From assembly GCA_030549175.1 (NCBI GenBank), contig JAUKUA010000005.1, positions 620,001 to 684,000 of the forward strand: a stretch of 64,000 nucleotides of DNA. The letters are read 5' to 3'. The notes below the pieces were generated by a model. It made no database searches and was not told the origin of the DNA. It saw only the letters and a program-made list of their open reading frames with translations. The position numbers and the translations under genes were made by a program. The DNA is from Lasiosphaeris hirsuta (lineage: Eukaryota; Ascomycota; Sordariomycetes; Sordariales; Lasiosphaeriaceae). Positions 23,469 through 34,371 of the stretch are shown in pieces (positions within the stretch are counted from its first letter, which is position 1; each line of letters starts with the position of its first letter).

Positions 23469-25003
23469 GTTGGCAAGTGAAAAGGTTGAAAGGAATGGAT
23501 GAGGTAGTGGCGCGAGCCGGGCAAGAGCGGCTGGAGGCAACTGTCGGAGTTTGGTGGTAATGGCTTGAGAATTGAAGCAGATGGCAGTCCGGCTCTCTCT
23601 CGTCGCTTAATGAAGGCAGAGGTGTTGGAAAACTGGTGGAAATGGCGAGGGTCGCGCTCCTCGTGGTTGCCAGTGATGGGCTGGGCTGAGTGGCAGCAGA
23701 AGCAACAGTGCAACGATTCGCAACGTCAGGCTGCAAACCAAGGGCAGGCTAAGAAAGTAAGTCGGGACTGTTGAAAGCCAAGCACCGCAATGCACCTGTG
23801 CAAATGAACACCGGAAAATGCGACGAAACGCGTCACAGCTGACGGGTCATTGCAGCATGTGTGTTGAGGTGTTTAGGAAAGACCAGGCTCCCAGTGAGCA
23901 AGTGGGAGATGGACCTTAATACCTTGCTTGCCTTTAGGAACAAGGTAACCTCAAGTTGGTTGTTTCACGAGGAAAGAGCTACTGCACGTCACCGGACAGC
24001 TAGGCTAGAGTCGAGGGAACGCCCATCCATCTCGTTCGTCGAGTTGACTGCCATTGCCCGCGTCGACTCCACAGGCCATTGGACTGCTTACCATGGGATT
24101 CTGCAATGAGGCCTTCCAGCATGTGTTTGCACCCCTCACCGGCTGACTTGCTCTTCTGTTTTTCCTCTTCTGGATCGCTGTGTGGACGAGTGGCTGCACT
24201 TTTGGAGCAAAAGGGAAACTGCGCCACTTAATCCAAGATGTTGAGTTAGCGGTGTCAATCACGGGGCATATCTGTGTTTCTTGTGTCGATGATTGATGCC
24301 CCCATTCGCGATGTGTCCAATGCAGATGCTGTCCATGGGTCGTCGTTTGATCTCTTGGCCGATTTCGCTTGACGCCATGCCCGACACAGCTCAGGCCAAG
24401 CCTACCCACCCCTGGGTGAAGTTGTTTGCATGGAACTGGAACTGGTTACCCCGCACATGGCGCGTTGCGCGCAGTCTCCATCGTGGAGCCCATGCTCTTG
24501 GACCTTCAACCCCTCCACCGCGCCCCTCCACCGCGCCCCTCCAACGATCCAACCTGCGAGGTCTAGCTTGCCACTCATGGACTCTGCCACTCTCCCGCAC
24601 CCGCACCCCCTAGCTCTATTGCCCCCTTGTCCTCCCTAGCAGCCCGCCCGCTCTCACCTAGGGCACATCCGCCAAGATGCTGCCGCGGCTGGTGAGCATG
24701 GCAGGAATGCCTGAATGCGAACTGCCGAAGCGACCCAAAGTCCCAGCTGACGGGTAGCGATGCCACTCCAGCACGAAACCCCGCTCGGTCGACGAGGAAT
24801 TAGGATCTAGTCTCTTCATGTTTGTTGCCCCTCTCCCACCAATTCTCTGGATTTCTTTGTTCCTCACTCTCTGACTCTTGACCAGACCCCAATCCCAGTT
24901 CAGCTGTCTTCGCCCGTCAGTTCTCAAGCCCGTCTCCAGCCCGTCTCGATACGACAGGCCTAGCAACACCGCCAATTGCCACACTTACGCTTACTGTGTC
25001 GCG
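23469..25003. other. divergent intergenic region, RdRP / methyltransferase
   Basis: About 1.5 kb separates two divergently transcribed genes. A short tandem repeat of a 13-14-nt unit (CACCGCGCCCCTC) lies at about 24516-24543. Candidate open frames have no domains. Confidence 0.5.
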
Positions 25004-26260
25004 ATGCCGCCGTTCCGCGCCGAGCACATGGGCTCGCTCCTGCGGCCCCAGGAACTGCTCGAGGTCCGCGAGGCCATCCGCGAGAAGGGCATCAGCGCCG
25101 AGGAGGCCGGCCTTCCCGAGGTCGAGAAGGCGGCCGTTGCCCACGTTGTGAAGCTCCAGCAGGATCTGGGCTTCAAGGCCGTCACCAGCGGCGAGTACAA
25201 CCGCACCCGCTTCTGGGGCCTCATGTGGGATGAGTTCCAGGGCACCATCCGGCTCCAGGACGCTGAGGCCTCCATGTTCCGCCTCTACCACCCCGACGTC
25301 GTCAGCTTGATTGAGCAGGACCGCAAGGTCATGCCCGGTGACTCTGTCATTGCCGGCTCCAAGCTCACCCACAGCGCCGAGGCTTCTCAGGCCAACCTGC
25401 ACGAGCTCCGTCTCGTCCAGGCTTCGCTTCCCGAGAGCGAGTGGGGCAACATCAAGCTCACCGTCATCACCCCCGCCTGGTTCCACATGCGCTACAAGCA
25501 GGGCCGCGCCTACACCCCCCAGGCCTATTCCAATGACGCCGACTACTTCAAGGACGTCGCCAAGGTCTACCAGGCCGAGCTTGCTCTGCTCTACGATGCG
25601 GGGCTTCGCAATGTTCAGTTTGATGACCCCGGTCTTGCCTGTAAGTTACCCCTTATCCCTCATGTCACCTCCAGCGCTAAACAGTCTCAAGACTTCTGCT
25701 CGGACAAGTTTCGCAAGGGATGGGCCGAGGATGCCGACAACATTGGCACCGTCGATGACCTCCTCGACTCTTACATTGCGCTGTACAATGACAGCATCAG
25801 TAAGCTGCCGGCCGACTTCCACACGGGCGTGCACCTGTGCCGCGGCAACTTTATCGGCGGCCGTTTCTTCGCAGAGGGCGCCTACGACATCATCGCCCAG
25901 AAGCTCTTCACCGAGCTCAAGGTCAACACCTTCTACCTCGAGTACGACACGGAGCGCGCCGGCGGCTTCGAGCCCCTCAAGTTCCTGCCCAAGGACAAGT
26001 ACGTCGTCATTGGTGCCATCAGCACCAAACTCCGCGACCTTGAAAACAAGGAGGAGATCAAGCAGCGCATCTACAAGGCTGCCGAGTTCGTCGCCGCCGG
26101 TAGCGGCCAGACTCGCGAGGAGGCGCTCAAGCGCATTGCCATCAGCCCCCAGTGCGGCTTCAGCACTCACGAGAGCGGGTACCCGCTGACGGAAGAGGAT
26201 GAGAAGAAGAAGTTGGGCCTAGTGCGCCAGATCGCCGATGAGATCTGGGGCGAGGCTTAG
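25004..26260 (+). CDS. MetE C-terminal-type methyltransferase
   Basis: Exons 25004-25640 and 25692-26260 encode 401 residues. The start is MPPFRAEHMGSLLRP. The 51-nt intron (GTAAGT...CAAG) is required to restore the family motif FDDPGLAYFCSDKF. It is a multiple of three and has no in-frame stop, so an unspliced message would still be translatable. The protein is a TIM barrel of the cobalamin-independent methionine synthase C-terminal family. The predicted zinc ligands are His260 and Cys262 (HLC), Glu296 (LEYD) and Cys367 (SPQCGF). The N-terminal folate-binding half of true MetE is absent, as in the YxjG-like relatives. It probably moves a methyl group to or from a thiol, but the donor and acceptor are unknown. 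Confidence 0.9.
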   Translation: MPPFRAEHMGSLLRPQELLEVREAIREKGISAEEAGLPEVEKAAVAHVVKLQQDLGFKAVTSGEYNRTRFWGLMWDEFQGTIRLQDAEASMFRLYHPDVVSLIEQDRKVMPGDSVIAGSKLTHSAEASQANLHELRLVQASLPESEWGNIKLTVITPAWFHMRYKQGRAYTPQAYSNDADYFKDVAKVYQAELALLYDAGLRNVQFDDPGLACKLPLIPHVTSSAKQSQDFCSDKFRKGWAEDADNIGTVDDLLDSYIALYNDSISKLPADFHTGVHLCRGNFIGGRFFAEGAYDIIAQKLFTELKVNTFYLEYDTERAGGFEPLKFLPKDKYVVIGAISTKLRDLENKEEIKQRIYKAAEFVAAGSGQTREEALKRIAISPQCGFSTHESGYPLTEEDEKKKLGLVRQIADEIWGEA

Positions 26261-27094
26261 AGAGTGACTGCATTAAACAGGTGGGCATGGCGCATTACTT
26301 GGACATAACCAAGGGGGGTGTTTTCCTGCTGCATCCGAGTCTTCAACACTGGGCGAGCGGGTAGCATTTTTGGGCCGCGGAAAAGGATCAGCATGCGTCA
26401 TGGCGTTGGATATCAACTTCCAGCTTGGGAGAGGAACTTGAAAATGGGATTTGACTGTAGCCATCTGTGTGTCGTCAACTTTGCTTTTGGATCGGAAGAG
26501 CTGTACTAGGAATTCAATTCAGACCGAGACAAATGTCTCTGACTTGGACTGATTGGGGTCGGTTGTGAGATATGCGGGTTTCCATTGCTTGGACGCCGGT
26601 GGCCTTTTTCTGTGTCTTGTTCTGGCTGATAGTATGTGTTGTTCTTGAAGGGAAAGCGGCATGTAAGTTTTTGCCTCCGGGATGCTAATTCGATCCAGGT
26701 AACATGTTCAATGTGGGACATGCTCAAGACTCATGGCTCAACAGATCAACCACGTTGGCCTATCACGAGCCCACGTCACCTCGATCAAAAGGCCAAACAG
26801 ATCGGTACCAATAGGATGGCTGTTTCTGTTGGTTGTACGTTGGCCATGAGGGCTTACGAGTGTCTTGATACTGGTTGGGATTTCTCATTTCATCAGGATC
26901 GCTTCCTGACTCGCTCATCCCAGAGAAATCGTTTTCTATATCGGACCCGAGTTCCCTGTTCTTTGTAAAAGGGATCGGTTTCTGTACGTGAGTGTATTCC
27001 GCTTTCATTTCGTGTTGTCTGCAGACTCTGCACCAAGGTTTGCCTCGTTTACGTTATACCCAAGAAAACTATGTTTCTGACAAACAGATCCCCG
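26261..27094. other. intergenic
   Basis: This contains the 3' UTR of the methyltransferase gene and A+T-richer sequence. No gene is supported. Confidence 0.45.
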
Positions 27095-28558
27095 ATGGTT
27101 GCATTGATTGCCACAGCTTCTCGTTGCCTCATTGTTCTTCAAGCCCCAGTACGATGCCACAAACCGGACCTCGACACGTCTCTATCGACGAGCGAGATCC
27201 CTACGACAGAACCTACGACAGAACCCACGACGAAGACCCCCCCCAACCACCGAGCCGCCAACACCCCACCAGCCAATGCCGCCAACAACTCGCCCGAAGA
27301 CAGCGACCAGCTCGAGATTGCCCGCATCCTCACCGAGGGCGCCGATGGCGCCGTCCTGATCAACAACCGGCCCATCAGCGTGCCCGGCGCACTCATCGAT
27401 TGCCTCACCCCGGAATAGCACGTCCCCTTCGTCCGGCTGCTCCATACGCTCGAGTTCGCCACCCGCCAGTAGGATCCCCTCCCCGCCCTCCCCGACACCC
27501 TAGCCCCGCTCCGCAACCGCCGCACGCCGCTCCCGCCGCTCTAGGTCCGCGGGACCTTCCACGCCGGCGGCGATGCCGGCCCCATCCCCTCCCTCTTCAC
27601 CGTGCTGGCCACGCCCGCCGGCGCCTCGACCGTCTACGTCGACCTGCGCGAGGTGCTGCGGCTCGGGCCCGCGAGGATGGTGATTGGCACACGTTCTGGG
27701 AGGGCGAGCTGCTGGCGCGGGGCTATCGGCAGGAGATAGAGCTTACCGAGACCGATTCGGATTACCACCTTGACGAGGACGGGGAGGGGGACGGGGAGGG
27801 TGATGGCGATGGGGAGAGCCGCCGGCAGGAGAGCAAGCCCGGTTGCGGCAAGAAGAAATAGAGATCAGTAGGCGCGAGGCCTTGGAGCGTGCCCGAAGGG
27901 AGATTTCGGACGAGGCGCTGTTGGGTGGTATCGAGGTCGAGATCTAGGATTTCTTCGGCCAGTGGCATCTCAAATCACGGTACACTCCAATCCTTGTTTA
28001 AGCTCGTTCCGGACATTGACGACAGCATTTCTAGCATTTCAAAGGGCAAATTTGGTATTTCATAAGGCCTCCCGCGCTAACAAACAAACAAACTACCTTA
28101 CCTAGGGCCGAAGCATATGCCAGACACCCGACTGTCCACAGGGTCCAGAAGCAGCTCAAAGCTGCCATGGATCGCTACGAGGTGTCTTACAACAACATCC
28201 AATCCCGCCTAGCCAAGCTCGAGCAAGCCGCCGCCACCCTGGGGACCATACCTGAACACGACCGGCCGCCCACCCAACTCATAAGCGACCCCGTTTTCCA
28301 ACCCGCTGGCTACCCCGTCTTCACGAGCGGGGTCTGCTTTCATCACCACCGACGGCGGCGGTGGCGTGCTTGAAGGATCTACCCCCGCCCTCTCGCGCGC
28401 GGGGTCCATCGTCGGCGAACGGCGGGCCCCGTATGCTAACATGGGCCCGCCTGGTGGCTGGGTGACGGTGCTCCGTCTGCGGGTGGCGGAGTGTTTTGTT
28501 CAAAGGGGAACGGGGAAGGGCGGAGTCGGCCGTTGTGGTTCCGGACGCCGGGGCTAGT
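27095..28558 (+). pseudogene. RIP-like decayed gene, unknown family
   Basis: Protein-like frames run across this stretch but are broken repeatedly. From 27095 the frame reads through SDQLEIARILTEGADGAVLI and NNRPISVPGALIDCL, then meets in-frame TAG codons at 27416, 27470 and 27542, with coding-like sequence continuing after each (HVPFVRLLHTLEFATRQ, TLAPLRNRRTPLPP). Frameshifts occur near 27670 (before EDGDWHTFWEGELLARGY) and 27800-27840 (before EALERARREISDEALL). Another TAG lies at 27945. A probable intron (27980-28105, GTACAC...CTAG) joins this to a coiled-coil segment (KQLKAAMDRYEVSYNNI, QSRLAKLEQAAATL), with a further frameshift near 28310. Each TAG could derive from CAG by one C-to-T change in a CpA context, the preference of RIP. 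No family was recognised. Confidence 0.6.
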
Positions 28559-29082
28559 GGAATCGGCCGTGTTGGGGAGGAAACGCCGGCGGACGGCGGC
28601 CTAGGAGGATAGCTGTGTAGCGGAGGGGGATAGGGTGGATGTTACGGATTTGGATTCGTAGGTGTCGGGGCCGGGTTGGTTGCGCTTAGGGGGTAGCGGC
28701 TGGGTGGTGGTTCTGGCTGAAATTTATGGTGTTTTCTCTTCCTTTTGGTTTCTGGTGGGTGGTATGAACAGTTTTTGGCAGTAACGAAAAACGAATAGCC
28801 ATGTCATGCAATGGATTTCACGAGTCTATCAAACCAGGAGATGCCCAGCCCACATTTCCCCTACACCGTGACACTGGATTCCTTTGCCTATCTTGCAATC
28901 CTACATGAATAGCTATCGGCTTACAGCTGGCGACAGGGATGATGCGCAAACCGTTTGTTGGCCCCCCCCCCCCTGGCCCCAAAGGTCCGAATTGAGTTAT
29001 GCTGAGATGTGCCAACAAGACTCAGCCATATTCTCGGGAATTTTGAGCGTTGACACTCCATTCCCCCGATTCTTTCCAAGCT
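28559..29082. other. intergenic
   Basis: This separates the pseudogene from the 3' end of the FG-rich gene. A run of about 11 C lies near 28962-28972. No gene is supported. Confidence 0.45.
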
Positions 29083-30246
29083 TCACTTGGCCCAACGCGA
29101 CGACGCCAACCCCTTGCACCCTGGCGGAAGACCGCCTGTAGGCTGGGCTGCCGAGGCTGTCCTGGTGGTCTCTGGTGCCGTCCCACTGGCGGACGGAGAC
29201 CGGGGTGCTGTAGTAGTTGGTGTCGATGTTGCGGATGTGGCGCTGGGGGTAGCGATGCCCGGCAGGCTTGCACCAAACGATGATCTATCATCCTCATTGC
29301 CGCTCATGTTGCCAAACCGGCCCGATGGTCCTCCACCAAACGAATCGCCACCAACCGGTTGACCGACCGTGATCGTTCCGCCAAAGAGACTGGTAGGTGG
29401 TATGCCACCCCCTCCGAAGGTAGTAGGTTGGCCGCTAAATATATTGGTAAATGGTCTGGCACCCGTCCGGAAGGTAGGAGGCCCGGGCTCATCGCCAAAC
29501 AAACTAGTAGAAGCCCATGGACTGGCACCCGCCCCCAAGGTAGTAGGCGCACCGCTAAACCCTCTAGCAAACAGTCTACCATCTGTTCGACCAAAAGGAC
29601 CGGCACGTGGTCTATCTCTGTCGCGACCAAACGGACTGTTGTCCCGACCAAACATACTGGTAGATGGTCTATCAACCGCTCCGGAGCCAGTAGGTCCATC
29701 ACCAACCAGTTGGCCGACCGTGATGGTTTCGCCAGATATACTGATAGGTGGTCTGTAAACCGTCCCGAAACCAGCAGATCCATTGCCAACCCCCCAGGGA
29801 GGCGGTCTCTCACCCTCTCGGCCAAGAGGACCGCTAAAAGGACCAGCATCTGGTCTGCCAGGCAGTCTGAACCCAAAAGACGAAGAGGGCACGGTCGCGC
29901 CCACTCCACGAGGACGTACAGACGACCTGCCGGACCGTTGGTATGCTGGAGGAAGAAATGATCCGGGTGGTGGAGCAGAACCAAATGGTCCAGTGGTAGT
30001 TCCAAACAGCCCGCCGGCAGTACCATGGCTACTAAAGGTAGAACTCGGGGGCGGGTCCGCGTTGACGACAAATCGGGCGGTGCTTCGGGCGATGTCAGGG
30101 ACCCCGGTGGAAGGGTGGCTGCGGGATTGCGGCGAGGCGAGACTAGGGTAGTTGGCATAGAGTCTCCAGAGTTCCTCTTCATCTCGGCTCATCAGCAGGT
30201 CCTCCTCCTCCTTGGGCGGTGCGGTGTAGCTTGGTCGTCTAGCCAT
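29083..30246 (-). CDS. FG-rich low-complexity protein
   Basis: A single exon with an ATG start encodes 387 residues. The N-terminus (residues 1-50) is charged and helical (KEEEDLLMSRDEEELWRLYA). The remainder is Gly/Pro/Ser/Thr/Arg-rich with about 13 Phe-Gly pairs in contexts such as GLFG, GPFG and SLFG, then a Ser/Thr/Pro-rich tail. FG dipeptides of this kind are typical of nucleoporins, but the protein is short and lacks any recognisable pore-anchoring domain. It could be a phase-separating or pore-associated protein, or low-complexity sequence of another kind. A second minus-strand frame is open over much of the same region because of the imperfect repeats. The gene is divergent from the small gene at 30977. 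Confidence 0.55.
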   Translation of the reverse strand: MARRPSYTAPPKEEEDLLMSRDEEELWRLYANYPSLASPQSRSHPSTGVPDIARSTARFVVNADPPPSSTFSSHGTAGGLFGTTTGPFGSAPPPGSFLPPAYQRSGRSSVRPRGVGATVPSSSFGFRLPGRPDAGPFSGPLGREGERPPPWGVGNGSAGFGTVYRPPISISGETITVGQLVGDGPTGSGAVDRPSTSMFGRDNSPFGRDRDRPRAGPFGRTDGRLFARGFSGAPTTLGAGASPWASTSLFGDEPGPPTFRTGARPFTNIFSGQPTTFGGGGIPPTSLFGGTITVGQPVGGDSFGGGPSGRFGNMSGNEDDRSSFGASLPGIATPSATSATSTPTTTAPRSPSASGTAPETTRTASAAQPTGGLPPGCKGLASSRWAK

Positions 30247-30976
30247 GGCGACTGTGAGCTTGAGTCTCCTTGTTTTTGAGTAGGGTAGTCAGTTGCACGA
30301 GTGTTTGCTGGAAGTGTAGGATTTGAGAAAGTGGGAAAGGGGTGGATATTTATCTCTCTCGAGGTTCAAACTTTTGTTCCAGCACCTTCGTCGGTGTTTG
30401 CCTGGGCGTTGATTTGGCAGCTGAAGAGCAAACAATGGCCGATTGCCAACAATGGCTTTCAACCCGCCTCATAACTGATTCCATGGAACGAACTTGAACT
30501 GACAGGCTGACTGAGGTGTTCAAGCCACATTTGAAAAGTCTCATAATTCATTTGACTCGGCTTTCAAAGGGTCATTCCGGACCCCATGCGCCTGAGTCAT
30601 GTATTGGCCATCTTTGAGTGCTGATGAGAGAAAAGCGCTAGGCATCGGTTGACTGCCGGGCGAAATATTTCATCATTTCTGGCCTCTAGAAAGGCTTTAA
30701 AAATAGAATCTAGCTTGTTCAAGGTAAGTTGGATTCGTGAGGAAGGAACGACTTGGCCAAATCCAGGCTGATTCTCATGACGGCGCGCACGGACCAGCCC
30801 CTGAAAAAGACCTCAGACGAAAAACAAGCAAAGTGGATCTTCAAGATGGCACCAAAACACGTCGCCATCGGTGTTTCCTCTCGGCCAGCAGTTGCCTCCT
30901 AGGAAGAAAAAAAAAATCTTTGGATCCCCTCCCTCTCACAATACGGCCCCATGACACGACCGCGAACAAGCCCATC
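30247..30976. other. divergent upstream region
   Basis: About 730 bp shared upstream of the FG-rich gene (-) and the small three-exon gene (+). Nothing else was recognised. Confidence 0.45.
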
Positions 30977-31689
30977 ATGGATCCAAATGACGTGGCGGCC
31001 AACAGGGCCGCTCTGAACCAGAACCGCATCGTCAGGGAGTCGCTGACCACCTACCTCGCCCAGGCCGTGGGCGCCGCCAACGCCAATGGCACCGCCATCG
31101 GCGTCAGTAGTACTCCGCCCGCCCCGGCCGGCCAAGGCGAATCCCTCATCTACACCCTCGCCAACCCACCACCCTTCTCCGACCTCGACTGGGACCGCCC
31201 CCTCCCCGGCGTCAACCCGACCCGGCCCCAGCGCCGGCAGCACGGCTACTTTGTCTTCCAGCGCGGTTCGACCCCCCCTTGAATTTCAAATGTCCGCTCT
31301 GCTCATGATCGGAAACAGATTGGCCCGGCGCCGGAACGCCCGGCCGCTGGATGGATTTGACCATGCGCAGCAGCGCCGTCGACCTCGTCTATGACTGGCT
31401 GCTGGTCAAGGGCGTCGATGAGCACAAGCTTATTGCCGAGATCAGGGAGACCATCAAGTCCTGCCGGCCCGGGACCTGGATGGTAGATGAGAGGCGGTGG
31501 TATGAGAACGTGTATGCCGTGCTGGATGAGAGGTGAGCCATCACGGGGTGTGTGCCCGCATCAAAAGACTTTGCTGACTAGGATGCCATGGACAGAATCC
31601 GCGCACAGAAGTTGCAGGTGACTTTGAGAGAGCTGCGGGAGGAGCAGGACGACTGGGAACGTGACTTGCGAGAGCCGGCTGGGGAGTGA
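30977..31689 (+). CDS. small three-exon gene, coiled-coil C-terminus, unknown
   Basis: Exons 30977-31265, 31319-31532 and 31596-31689 join to give 198 residues. The introns are 53 nt (GTTCGA...CAG, an unusual donor) and 63 nt (GTGAGC...CAG). The start is MDPNDVAANRAALNQN. The middle part contains ESLIYTLANPPPFSDLDWDR. Exon 2 encodes SSAVDLVYDWLLVKGVDEHK and further charged helices (LIAEIRETIKSC, DERRWYENVYAVLDER). Exon 3 encodes KLQVTLRELREEQDDWERDL, a clear coiled-coil heptad. All three exons agree in phase and each is protein-like, supporting the model. Its length and helical C-terminus recall the decayed gene at 27.1-28.6 kb, but no clear alignment is visible by eye. No known family was recognised. 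Confidence 0.55.
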
Positions 31690-33198
31690 AAGCCGGCCGA
31701 GAACGAGTGAGGCCCCCCTTCCCACCCACCATGAGACTGAGCAAGGCAGGCATAGCAGGACCAGCAGTAGTGTGTTTTGGCCGCCGGAGATATCTTGGCT
31801 ATCAGAGACTTGGTTGAATCTCCAGCCGAGGGCTTCAGCACTTGATAGCGATTCCACGAGAATCAGCAGTTGCCGTCGACAGGATATTACAATCATGGAT
31901 GCGCCCAACATCTCCATGTACCCAGCCTACCTGTACGCCTCGAGCCCTAGAACAGAAGCTAGATGAGCTAGTCGAGCCAATTCAGACATGAGATCAACGT
32001 TCACCTTCTCTTCTGAAACTCCTTGTTTCTCTCTCTCCCCGGTCAGCCACAGGGATCACCGGCCTCGTTTAATCCCCCCCAGGCCATACCCCCCCAGGCC
32101 ATACCCCCCCAGGCCATAAAACCGGTTACACCCACACGCGGAACATGCCGCTGTCACTCGTGAAGGCCCATCTCCTCGCGGAACACTGCAGGTGCCAAAT
32201 GCCGACTTTAGCCAGAATCGCCACCTACCCCAGTCATCTCCGCAAAACGAGCTGTACCGCCTGATGTGCCTGGCTCCTCTACGACGAGGATCGCCTTGGC
32301 ACATAGGCCGCGGCGCGGTCGTGTGTTATATCCCCACCAAGCATAGCGCGGCAATTCCTACGGTCCGGGGGCGGGAAGTCTTTGTTTTTGTTTTTTTTTT
32401 GGGTTTTTTTTTCTCTCGGCCGAGTTGGGGTTTTCTGGCAGTTATTTCCACTTCTGCATTTATCTGGAGAGGTAGGTAATGCCAACATCAAATCTCACGT
32501 CTCCCCAACCCCGGGGTAACCTCTTCGGCCCTCGATCCGGCCGCATCTGGGAGGGTGGGGGGGCACGAGGACGGGGGGTGGAGGCGTGCAGGCTTTCCCC
32601 CAGGGGCATATCAGCAATATAGGAAATATACGTCCCCCCCCACAATCTACCCCGATACACCTTATATTGACCCCTAGCCTTGGCATCGACCTCGGCTACG
32701 GCGTGTTGCGTATCCCGCTAGTATCAAGCCGCTCTATATCAACAAAGTTGTTTGCAGCCCGTGACCTGGTGGCCGCCGCCATGCGCCCGCCGACCTGATG
32801 GCTGCGAGGGGAGGTAAAAAAGGCGGGGAGATTCTCAGAGTTTACGGTATGGCAGTCACAAAGATCACCGACAAGAAAAACCTAGGGATAACTAGTAATA
32901 ATACTGGTATTATCAATGCCGAATGGTTACAGTTTAGGGGTAGGTAGGTGGAATTGACAATGCGAAGCCGCTATACAATATAAAACCTCTGATTTGGTGA
33001 GAAAATAGTAGAGTGTCGGAAAAAAGAATGACGAGAGAAAACTGTCTAGCCGGAGACGCTGCCAGTGGTGCATTCTCGAAATACAACCAATTTTCTCTGC
33101 TTCCCTCCTCGGCCTCTTTCCCGTCCGACGCCCAGGTCCAGTCGTTCTAGCGATCCCAGCCTGTCTGCAGCACGGAAAGGAGAGAAGAGAGGGGGTGC
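31690..33198. other. intergenic with tandem repeats
   Basis: About 1.5 kb with no supported gene. It has a C-rich tandem repeat near 32073-32118 and T/G homopolymer runs at 32390-32412. Confidence 0.45.
32073..32118. repeat. C-rich tandem repeat, three copies
   Basis: Three successive copies of a 15-nt unit (CCCCCCAGGCCATAC, with variable C-run length) lie head to tail. On the minus strand it reads as GLGGY repeats in a short frame. Confidence 0.85.
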
Positions 33199-34371
33199 TT
33201 AGGCCTTGATGGCCATCTCGCCCATGGGCATGGCCTTGAGCCCTGTGGTTGGGTATCAGCATATGTTTTTTTCTTCTTCTTCTTTTGCGATTCAGGGAGG
33301 AAAACTTACAGCCATCGACGGCCTCGGGAGCCTGCTGCTTGACGTTGCAGTTGTTGTACTTCTCGGGGGGCTGGTAGGTGAGGCCGGCGGCGGGGCAGTC
33401 CTTGTTGAGGTTGCAGTTCTTGTCCATGGCCTTCTGGAGGGAGTCGCCCTTCCAGCCGAAGACGTAGTCGCCGTGGGCGGCCGAGCCACCGAGGTTCATG
33501 CTGTAGGTGAAGGCCGGGCCGGAGTCGGGCCAGATGCTCTTGTCGGAGAAGGTCGACACGTTCCACATGAGCTCGTACATAACCTGGGGCAACTTGACGG
33601 GGTGGGTCGAGGGGCAGTTGCCGCCGCCGCTGGCGCCCGAGCCGCTGTAGGTGACGTGCGACTTGTGGTCGGGGCTGTCGAGGTTCTTGCCGTCCCAGCA
33701 CGTCGGGAAGATGATGGTCTGGCGGATCATCTTGCACTTGATGTCGTTGGGGATGGCGACCGTGTCGGAGCCCGAGCACGGCGCGCCGCCGATGAAGGTG
33801 TTCTCGTTGGTCGCCGTCCAGCAACGATGGCAGATGTTGCCCTTGGACACCTTGCTGTCCTCGGTGTTGCCGGCGTTACCAGCGATCATGCGGAAACCCT
33901 GGTGCGTATTATTTAGCAGCTGCTCCTGAATTTGGGATATCTGGAAAAGTAAACACATACGGGCTTGAAGGCCGTGACCTTTCCGCTCGGGATGTAGTAG
34001 ATGTCGAGACCGCCCTTGTTGACGAGCGTGCCCTGGGGGCCGCCGTTGCCGGTCTGGGGCACGCGCGTGTAGCTGCCGTTCTTGGCCTTGAAGAACATGA
34101 CGGCGGTCCAGTAGTTGGACAGATCTTGCACGAAGCTGCACGATGTGCACGTCGACTTCTCAGCCAGATCGTGAGCCACGGGCTCCATGGTCAGGTTGAA
34201 CGAGTTGCCGCCGACAATCTGGTGCAGATGGGGTGTGTACCGCACGCCGGGGTTGACGAGGGGGTCGACGCGGTCAACAACGAGCTGCGAGCAGGCGAAC
34301 CGCAGCATGTTCTGGGCGGCCGCGCCATTGGCGAGCAGCGCCGCGGCGGCGAGGGAGGTCCACTGAACCAT
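33199..34371 (-). CDS. secreted DUF1996 protein
   Basis: Three exons, 34371-33961, 33898-33310 and 33242-33199, with introns of 62 and 67 nt, encode 347 residues. An N-terminal signal peptide is likely (MVQWTSLAAAALLANGAAAQ, cut after about residue 19). The mature part carries the DUF1996 hallmarks: FACSQLVVDRVDPLVNPG, HLHQIVGGNSF, GFRMIAGN after the first splice, CHRC, FPTCWDGKNLDSPDHKSHV, and LPQVMYELMW with FGWKGD. The Cys-rich, His-containing surface suggests metal or carbohydrate binding, but the biochemical role of DUF1996 is not known to me. It probably acts outside the cell or in the wall. Splice junctions are supported because they restore these motifs exactly. The last exon is only 15 codons. 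Confidence 0.88.

Noticed and set aside
24917..25486. Minus-strand frame opposite the methyltransferase gene
   Set aside because: It is an antisense shadow of a strongly codon-biased gene.
29304..30182. Second long minus-strand frame over the FG-rich gene
   Set aside because: It is an alternative frame kept open by imperfect repeats; it lacks the structured N-terminus of the chosen frame.
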